Of a DNA stretch of 64,000 bases, positions 58,904-64,000 are shown piece after piece (the first letter of the stretch is position 1; the number at the start of each line of letters is the position of its first letter). Below the pieces are notes generated by a model. It ran no database searches, was not told the origin of the DNA, and saw only the letters and a program-made list of their open reading frames with translations. This stretch comes from Streptomyces sp. NBC_00370 (GTDB lineage: Bacteria > Actinomycetota > Actinomycetes > Streptomycetales > Streptomycetaceae). The DNA lies in contig NZ_CP107968.1 of assembly GCF_036084755.1 (NCBI RefSeq), positions 6,642,001 to 6,706,000 on the forward strand, written 5' to 3'. A program made the translations under genes and the position numbers.

Positions 58904-60067
58904 TCACCACAGTCCCTTGGCCGCGACGACCGAGGCGTCGTCGTGGTATTTACCGGCGCTGCGCAGGAGTTGACCTGCGATCACAGCTGCGGAGTGCTGG
59001 AGGACTCCGGGAAGGGATTCGGGGTTCCATCGCTCGGTCAGGCCGTCGGAGTGCATGACCAGCACGCTGCCAGCCGGTAGCGGGTGGGTGACGGTGCGCA
59101 GCGTGCGTACGTGGTGTCCGGCGATGCCCGGCAGTGACGGCAGGCTGATCTTGGACGTGGTGGTCACGATCGCGCCGGCGGTGTTGCCCACCCCGCAGTA
59201 GAGCACCCGTCGTTGATCCGGCTCGATGCGTGCCACGGCCACCGCGGCACCCCGTGTGCCGGCGAGCGCCTGGTGGATCTCCCGCATGACCTCATCGGGC
59301 GAGTGCCCCCTGCTGATGCGGAAGGCGCGGATCGCGACCCGGGTGGCCAGCTCTGCCAGGGGGCCGTGGCCGAGCCCGTCACAGAGCATCACCAGTAGCG
59401 CCCGCCCCGCGCTCGGCGCACCAGAAGGGGGACCGGCCGTGGGGCTGTCGAGCACCCGCAGGGTTCCGCGCGGGCCACGGACAGGGGGGTCTGCCGCCAC
59501 ATCATGCGAGGGATTCCCCGGCGTCGATGACCCGGCCGCGTCCCAGTGCGCAGCCCAGCCGTCCCCGCACTCGGTCGCTCCGCTGATGGGCCGGGTCACT
59601 CCTTCCACCACGGACTGCGCCGGTTCGCCGCTGCTGTCCGGGTGGCGGCGGAGGCCGGGTCGTGGCCAGAACCGTGCCAGCATCACCGTTCCCTGCCCGG
59701 CGACAGAGTGCAGGTCGAAGGTGTCCGCGAGCCGGGCCACCATGCCCAGTCCGATGCCCAGCGTGCCGGCGGCCGACCGGCCGTCGCGCATCGCACTGGC
59801 CACATCCGCCATGCCCGGTCCGCGGTCCACCGCCAGGAATTCGATCCCGGCGTGCTGCTCGGTCCGCACCACCCGCAGCACGATCGCCCCGGCGACCGCG
59901 TGCTTGACCAGGTTGGAGGCGGCCTCCGACACCGCCAGGGCGATCTCGCCGGCCCGCTGCTCACTCAGTCCGATCCGGCCGGCCAGCCGGGAGGCAGCTC
60001 CCCGGGCACCGGCGAGGTCGTCGCGGAACCATGCCACATCCTCGCTCGCCAGCAGCAGAACGCTCAC
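58904..60067 (-). CDS. RsbT-like ATPase fused to a SpoIIE/RsbX-like phosphatase
   Basis: The 387-aa product from GTG 60067 has an N-terminal Bergerat ATPase (IALAVSEAASNLVKHA, DRGPGMADV, GTLGIGLGMVARLAD) and, after a linker, a PP2C-type domain (LLVMLCDGLGHGPLAELATRVAIRAF, HSDGLTERW). The order RsbT-like then RsbX-like suggests one polypeptide doing kinase and feedback phosphatase roles in a stressosome-like pathway. The start is uncertain; the open frame to 60715 is low in coding character. The GTG overlaps the stop of a 22-codon ORF. Confidence 0.8.
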   Translation of the reverse strand: MSVLLLASEDVAWFRDDLAGARGAASRLAGRIGLSEQRAGEIALAVSEAASNLVKHAVAGAIVLRVVRTEQHAGIEFLAVDRGPGMADVASAMRDGRSAAGTLGIGLGMVARLADTFDLHSVAGQGTVMLARFWPRPGLRRHPDSSGEPAQSVVEGVTRPISGATECGDGWAAHWDAAGSSTPGNPSHDVAADPPVRGPRGTLRVLDSPTAGPPSGAPSAGRALLVMLCDGLGHGPLAELATRVAIRAFRISRGHSPDEVMREIHQALAGTRGAAVAVARIEPDQRRVLYCGVGNTAGAIVTTTSKISLPSLPGIAGHHVRTLRTVTHPLPAGSVLVMHSDGLTERWNPESLPGVLQHSAAVIAGQLLRSAGKYHDDASVVAAKGLW

Positions 60068-60132
60068 GGCATGCGCCGGCGGGTGCTTACCGGGACCGCG
60101 AGGCGTTGCACGCCGGCATGGCCGTAGTTCAT
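60064..60132 (-). CDS. Possible 22-aa upstream ORF coupled to the RsbT/RsbX fusion gene
   Basis: ATG 60132 to TGA 60064 encodes 22 residues beginning MNYGHAGVQRL and ending with an Arg-rich stretch. Its TGA overlaps the GTG start of the next gene as GTGA. The ribosome site is weak (CGGGGGTTGTC). It may set translation of the downstream gene, or the overlap may be chance. Confidence 0.35.
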   Translation of the reverse strand: MNYGHAGVQRLAVPVSTRRRMP

Positions 60133-60435
60133 GACAACCCCCGGAGTAAGGCGCACCGGACGAGATCTCGCCGGTTCCGCCGGCAGCCGTCTGCCCCCGA
60201 ACGACAGCGGTGACCACATTCGAACGGACCTGGATCTTCAGCAGGCAGACCCGGTCCCACGGAGATCGAGGCAGGTTACCTCCGCCTCGGACGACGAAAA
60301 ATCTATGTCGGCTGGAGTAGACATTGGTGGGTGGTGTGGTTATGGTTTCTCTCGTAGCCGAGATCAGCAGGGCCCGGCAGATACGAACTGGCGGGAGTAG
60401 GACAGGTAGTTGCAGTGTGCAGGACGGTGCGGTGG

Positions 60436-60764
60436 TGGAGTTTCGAAGCCAGGGCTGGTGCAGGACGGCGACGGGACTGACGGCCGGACCGGGTGGCCCG
60501 CGGTGATCAGGGGCCGCCGTGGTGGTATCGCGATGGCGGTACCGGTAGGTGAAGTGCGCAGTACCCAGCAGTGAAGGTGAGTGAGCAGCACCCTGGTGAA
60601 GGCGTCGGCTGCGGGCGCGCGCATCGGGAGGTTCGGCAGTGGGGTTCCAAGCCGGAGCAGACGCAGGAGTGGCGACGGGGCTGGCTGCCGAAGAGTGACG
60701 CTTGTCCAAGGTCACCAGCAGTACGAGTAGTGCGCAGTACCAGCAGTACGAAGTGAGTTGGTCC
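60436..60764. repeat. Diverged duplicated non-coding segments
   Basis: A roughly 50-bp segment at 60436-60486 (GTTTCGAAGCC..., GCAGGACGGCGACGGG) recurs at 60640-60690 (GTTCCAAGCC..., GCAGGAGTGGCGACGGG). A second unit at 60545-60582 (GTGCGCAGTACCCAGCAGT) recurs at 60721-60760 (GTGCGCAGTACCAGCAGT). Spacing differs by about 26 bp, so the duplication is old and gapped. Confidence 0.45.
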
Positions 60765-60965
60765 AGAGGGAAGAACGGAGGAGCCAGGCGCCATCAGGAT
60801 CGCCCGGACGGAGTGTTGAGTCCGGGTACCGCAGGACATCGATAGTGAGGTGGTCTCCGGTCAAGCAACCGCGATCCCCGCAAGTCCCGTCCTCTCCCGG
60901 GTGGGCGTGCGGACACAGAAGGCCGGCGCAGTACTGGGGCCGGCAGATGGTGTAGCAGTTCCTTC

Positions 60966-60997
60966 GGGGCCTTGGTGCCATATGGCACCAAGGCCCC
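60966..60997. promoter_or_regulatory. 32-bp perfect palindrome upstream of the MerR-like gene
   Basis: GGGGCCTTGGTGCCAT followed directly by its exact complement, ATGGCACCAAGGCCCC, gives 16-bp arms without a spacer. It lies 26 bp before the ATG at 61024. As DNA it would be an ideal dimeric operator, including TTGGTGCCATATGGCACCAA; as RNA it would be a perfect hairpin with almost no loop. Confidence 0.6.
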
Positions 60998-61023
60998 TCC
61001 AGCGTGTTCCACAGAGAGGCGAG

Positions 61024-61371
61024 ATGACAGCAGACGACTCGTTCGGCCGTCTCGACGACGACGACTACCCCGCCTACACCATGGGCCGGGCCGCCGAGAT
61101 GCTCAACACCACCCAGGGCTTCCTCCGCGCCATCGGCGAAGCCCGCCTCATCACACCCCTGCGCTCCGAGGGCGGACACCGCCGCTACTCCCGCTACCAG
61201 CTGCGCATCGCCGCCCGCGCACGGGAACTCGTCGACCAGGGCACCCCGATCGAGGCCGCGTGCCGCATCGTCATCCTCGAAGACCAACTCGAAGAAGCGA
61301 AACGCATCAACGCCGAACACCACCGCACCGCCCAATCGGCAAACCCGGCGGCCAACGGCTCGGAAAGCTAA
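61024..61371 (+). CDS. MerR-like helix-turn-helix protein
   Basis: The 115-aa protein has a MerR DNA-binding domain: YTMGRAAEMLNTTQGFLRAIGEARLITPLRSEGGHRRYSRYQLRIAARARELVDQG, with a short C-terminal helix and no effector domain. ATG 61024 follows AGAGAGGCGAG. It is likely to bind the palindrome just upstream and regulate itself. I recall a similar gene next to the SCO5918 family and cold-shock genes in S. coelicolor. Confidence 0.82.
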   Translation: MTADDSFGRLDDDDYPAYTMGRAAEMLNTTQGFLRAIGEARLITPLRSEGGHRRYSRYQLRIAARARELVDQGTPIEAACRIVILEDQLEEAKRINAEHHRTAQSANPAANGSES

Positions 61372-61433
61372 AACCGGAGCTTTCGGCCGGACCCTGACCG
61401 CCGTTCCGGTGGCGATTCGCGTCGCCCCGTCGG

Positions 61434-61745
61434 TCAGGCGGTCGCAGGGACCCCGAGCGTCGCGGAAGCCTGTTGGAACGGGCTGAGGAGCCGCGTGGGG
61501 GTGGCAGCCTGGGACGGAGTGGGGCAGGTGAAGCCGAGTTGGGCCATGGCCCGGAGGACTTCCTGGGCGCTGAAGTCACGGCGGTCCTGGCCGGTGACGA
61601 CCTGCCCGACCTGCTTCACGGGGTAGGTGCGGCGGCCGATGATCACGGACTTCCCCGTGACGTGCTCGGGCTTGATGCCCTTCATGGATTCCAGGACGCC
61701 GCTCCTGGTGAGGTCGAACGGGAAGCGGGCAATGACGAAGCGCAT
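61434..61745 (-). CDS. SCO5918-family protein
   Basis: The 103-aa protein begins MRFVIARFPFDLTRSGVLESMKG and contains IIGRRTYPVKQVGQVVTGQDRRDFSAQEVLRAM, matching the conserved Streptomyces SCO5918 family as I remember it. The function is unknown. It converges on the MerR-like gene. A long AT-richer leader (61746-62058) precedes it, suggesting post-transcriptional control. Confidence 0.85.
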   Translation of the reverse strand: MRFVIARFPFDLTRSGVLESMKGIKPEHVTGKSVIIGRRTYPVKQVGQVVTGQDRRDFSAQEVLRAMAQLGFTCPTPSQAATPTRLLSPFQQASATLGVPATA

Positions 61746-62058
61746 GATGCCTCACAGAAGAAGGACGGAAGGAGGGGGTATGCCGCGGTGCGGCGGTTCA
61801 GTCGGTGAGGGCGAGGACGCCCGGAAGACGAACGGCTCGGGGAATCGCAAGAACGGACCGAATGGAATGCGTTAGTGAATCTGGCCACCAAGGAATAGGT
61901 GACGTCATGCAAATGTGAAATTTAGGATGCTGACGGGTGCATAGGGACCTGCGAGCGGTATTTGGTCCCCAGTAAAAGACTTTGCGGGAAATGTCGCGGA
62001 TCGGGCCGTGCACCGCACCGAGGGGGTACGGGCCCCAGTCACGGAGTGCGCGTCGGCG
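61746..62058. other. Leader region between SCO5918-family and cold-shock genes
   Basis: About 310 bp upstream of the SCO5918-family gene and downstream of the cold-shock gene, both read leftwards. It is AT-richer than the window (ATTTAGGATGC, GTAAAAGACTTTGCGGG). No gene is visible; it can hold a long 5' UTR. Confidence 0.4.
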
Positions 62059-62262
62059 TCAGACGGGAACAATGTTCTCGGCTGTCGGGCCCTTCCGGCT
62101 CGGCGCGATGTCGAAGGTGACCTTCTGGCCTTCGAGCAGCTGGTTGAAGCCCTGAGCGGTGATGTTTGAGAAGTGGGCGAATACGTCAGCGCCCCCGCCG
62201 TCCTGCTCGATGAAGCCGAAACCCTTGGCTGCGTTGAACCATGTCACGGTGCCGGACGCCAT
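62059..62262 (-). CDS. Cold-shock protein, CspA family
   Basis: The 67-aa protein has the cold-shock domain with RNP1 KGFGFIEQ and RNP2 VFAHFSNI, ending SRKGPTAENIVPV. It binds single-stranded RNA and DNA and acts as an RNA chaperone. ATG 62262 has AAGGGAG seven bases upstream. A long AT-rich leader (62263-62480) precedes it, as is usual for cold-inducible csp genes. Confidence 0.95.
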   Translation of the reverse strand: MASGTVTWFNAAKGFGFIEQDGGGADVFAHFSNITAQGFNQLLEGQKVTFDIAPSRKGPTAENIVPV

Positions 62263-62752
62263 GTCGTATCTCCCTTGGGGCGGTACGCCGGGACCTGCAA
62301 TGCACGGATATCCAGGTCGCCGCGATGATGCCCCGCCCGAAAAATGACCGGAAATGCAAAGATGCTTCCAGTGGCTGAAAATACCGACGAAGGCGCTTGG
62401 AGTTTCGAGAATCAAGACTCCAAGTGAGAATGACAGTAGCATGCGGCAGTAGTCGGTGTGCGTCAAACAATCCCACTCTGCTCGTTGCGGTAGAAACGTT
62501 CCTCACAAGGCGTGTTAAACCCTCATCTGGCGGTCATAGATATTGCTCTGCCCGTAGCGCAGCACTTCAGGTGAGAGCTCGCAGTTCACGACTTGGAGAG
62601 CTGCGGCCTGCTGTGCGTGATCATTTGTGCCGCGCGGGCTCCTCGGCGGAAAACAGTTGGCGTTCCGCCGAGGCGTGCGGCTACGGTTACCTCGTTCTGA
62701 GGCGGCCTGTGGCCGCCGGTGTTGGTCGAGCGTGATCGAGGAGGTGTGACCG
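62263..62752. other. Divergent leader region of the cold-shock gene and rsgA
   Basis: The left part is an AT-rich leader of the cold-shock gene; a TTGACG (minus strand, 62466-62461) with ATGCTACTGT 18 bp on is a possible promoter. The right part contains two hairpins and the ribosome site of a 23-codon ORF leading toward rsgA. No gene is visible otherwise. Confidence 0.45.
62643..62717 (+). promoter_or_regulatory. Two stem-loops in the rsgA leader
   Basis: CTCGGCGGAA (62643-62652) pairs with TTCCGCCGAG (62664-62673), and GGCGGCC (62701-62707) pairs with GGCCGCC (62711-62717). Both stems are perfect and lie upstream of the 23-codon ORF. Confidence 0.5.
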
Positions 62753-62824
62753 ATGGCTGTCGTTGAGATGGGCGCTGCCCGCATCCGGAAGTTCATCAAG
62801 TCCACCCCTGTGGTCTCCGGCTGA
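62753..62824 (+). CDS. 23-aa ORF upstream of rsgA
   Basis: ATG 62753 to TGA 62824 encodes 23 residues beginning MAVVEMGAARIRKFIKS. The ribosome site GAGGAGGTG (62738-62746) is among the best in the region. It is in the same frame as rsgA, whose start lies about 60 bp later. It may be a leader peptide or a small independent protein; I recognise no family. Confidence 0.5.
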   Translation: MAVVEMGAARIRKFIKSTPVVSG

Positions 62825-62884
62825 CCTCTTTCTTTCCGCGCCTGTGAGCGCGGTGCCGGGGCCATCCTTGTGAAGGGTTCCCCC

Positions 62885-63994
62885 TTGTCTTTCTCTCCAT
62901 CTCATCTTCCTTTTGCGCATCCTCTCGCCGTGTACGGCTGGGACGCGGACTGGGAGACCGAGTTCGTTCCCTACGCGGAGCGGGGTCTGCTGCCCGGTCG
63001 TGTCGTACGGGTCGACCGCGGGCTGTGTGATGTCGTCACCGCCGAAGGGCTCGTACGCGCCGACACCGAGTTCGTCGTACCCCGTGATCCGATGAAGGTC
63101 GTGTGCACCGGGGACTGGGTCGCCGTCGACCCCGAAGGTGACGACCCGCGGTTTGTGAGGACCTTGCTGCCTCGCCGCACCGCCTTCGTACGCTCGACCT
63201 CGTCGAAGCGTTCCGAGGGGCAGATCCTCGCCGCCAACATCGACCACACGGTCGTAGCCGTCTCCCTCGCGGTCGAACTCGACCTCGGCCGGGTCGAACG
63301 CTTCCTCGCGCTGGCCTGGGAGAGCGGTGCGACGCCGCTGCTCGTCCTCACCAAGGCCGACCTGGTCGACGACCCCGCCGTGCTCGCCCATACCGTCCAG
63401 GACGTCGAGACCACGGCGCCCGGTGTGCAGGTGCTGGTCGTCAGCTCCGAGACGGGCGAGGGCGTCGACGTACTCTCCGCCGTGCTCGCCGGTGGCACCG
63501 CTGTGCTGCTGGGTGTGTCGGGCGCGGGGAAGTCGACCCTCGCCAACGCGCTCGTCGGCGAGGACGTGATGGGGGTGGAGGCCATCCGCGACGTCGACGG
63601 CAAGGGCCGGCACACCACCACGACCCGCAACCTGCTCGTCCTGCCCGGCGGCGGGGTGCTCATCGACACCCCTGGCCTGCGTGGCGTCGGGCTGTGGGAC
63701 GCCGAGACCGGCGTCGGACAGGTCTTCGCCGAGATCGAGGAACTGGCCGAGCAGTGCCGCTTCCACGACTGCGGCCATGCCGCCGAACCGGGCTGCGCCG
63801 TACTCGCCGCCGTCGAGGACGGCACTCTGCAGGACCGGCGGCTGGAGAGCTACCGCAAACTCATCCGGGAGAACCAGTACATCGTCGCCAAGACGGACGC
63901 CCGGGCCCGCGCCGAACTCCGGCGCGTCTGGAAGATGAGGGGAGCAGAGGGCAAGGCCGCCATGGAGGCCAAGCGCGGCGGCCGGATCCGGTGA
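62885..63994 (+). CDS. rsgA: Ribosome small subunit-dependent GTPase A
   Basis: The 369-aa circularly permuted GTPase has an N-terminal OB domain, then G4 (LVLTKADLV) ahead of G1 (GVSGAGKST), G3 (IDTPGLRG), and a C-terminal zinc motif (CRFHDCGHAAEPGC). It assists 30S subunit maturation. The start is TTG 62885, seven bases after GAAGGG; GTG 62870 is an alternative. The gene ends six bases before the right edge. Confidence 0.92.
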   Translation: MSFSPSHLPFAHPLAVYGWDADWETEFVPYAERGLLPGRVVRVDRGLCDVVTAEGLVRADTEFVVPRDPMKVVCTGDWVAVDPEGDDPRFVRTLLPRRTAFVRSTSSKRSEGQILAANIDHTVVAVSLAVELDLGRVERFLALAWESGATPLLVLTKADLVDDPAVLAHTVQDVETTAPGVQVLVVSSETGEGVDVLSAVLAGGTAVLLGVSGAGKSTLANALVGEDVMGVEAIRDVDGKGRHTTTTRNLLVLPGGGVLIDTPGLRGVGLWDAETGVGQVFAEIEELAEQCRFHDCGHAAEPGCAVLAAVEDGTLQDRRLESYRKLIRENQYIVAKTDARARAELRRVWKMRGAEGKAAMEAKRGGRIR

Positions 63995-64000
63995 CCGTGT

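Larger units (their letters stand above)
60133..61023. other. Long gene-free region before the MerR-like gene
   Basis: About 890 bp without a convincing gene. It contains a pair of diverged repeats, several short CAGTAC repeats (60721-60760), and the 32-bp palindrome at 60966-60997. Short frames lack homology-like character. A non-coding RNA or regulatory region is possible; I see no terminator except that palindrome. Confidence 0.5.

Noticed and set aside
60850..61023. In-frame extension of the MerR-like gene
   Set aside because: It would cross the 32-bp palindrome and lacks a ribosome site; ATG 61024 has a good one.
1..64000. tRNA genes, prophage or integrated element
   Set aside because: I saw no tRNA-like GGTTCGA arm in a cloverleaf context, integrase, phage structural gene or att-like duplication.

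Overview
The window is high-GC DNA with tightly packed, often ATGA-coupled genes and third-codon GC bias. Its gene content (mycothiol-linked enzymes, streptogrisin, SCO5918-family protein, FxSxx-COOH RiPP genes) points to Streptomyces or a close relative. I saw no tRNA, rRNA, CRISPR array, transposase or prophage. All calls are by eye from translated sequence and remembered family features; no search was run.

Layout. 0-10.3 kb is housekeeping and conserved Streptomyces genes: a left-truncated HEPN-type protein, an exonuclease, an APH-like kinase, a secreted subtilisin, an ABC ATPase, a methyltransferase, a ketopantoate-reductase-like enzyme and a mycothiol nitroreductase homologue. 10.3-20.0 kb is a sulfur block read leftwards. 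It holds a sulfonate-type ABC importer with a sirohydrochlorin-chelatase-like gene, and a sulfate assimilation operon (sirA, a 58-aa zinc ribbon, cysH, cysC, cysD, cysN) headed by a cysteine-containing leader peptide. An inverted repeat separates the two operons. 20-37.7 kb is mixed: GNAT, a GAF regulator, an AidB-like acyl-CoA dehydrogenase, a BrkB-family protein, a two-component system, a streptogrisin-like protease, WrbA, a DNA ligase, an NhaA-DsbA fusion with a divergent TetR, and MarR with UppP.

39.7-51.8 kb is the most unusual part. A membrane protein and two P-loop ATPases form one operon, one carrying a rare TTA codon. They converge on an FxSxx-COOH-type RiPP locus: a ParA/TIR-like/NB-ARC/TPR protein with a coupled unknown gene, a 62-aa precursor, a radical SAM maturase and an HExxH protein. 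The precursor lacks the canonical FxSxx end. I suggest the whole segment acts as one signalling or conflict system.

51.9-60.1 kb is an island of partner-switching stress genes: HATPases, STAS proteins, SpoIIE-type phosphatases, an RsbQ-RsbP-like pair, and an RsbT/RsbX-like fusion. No sigma factor lies among them. 60.1-62.9 kb is unusually gene-poor, with a 32-bp perfect palindrome before a MerR-like gene, degenerate repeats, an SCO5918-family gene, a cold-shock gene, and a structured leader with a 23-codon ORF ahead of rsgA, which nearly reaches the right edge.

Many genes have a TAnnnT hexamer 6-7 nt before the start codon, which suggests leaderless transcripts. Perfect hairpins close several convergent or terminal gene ends.
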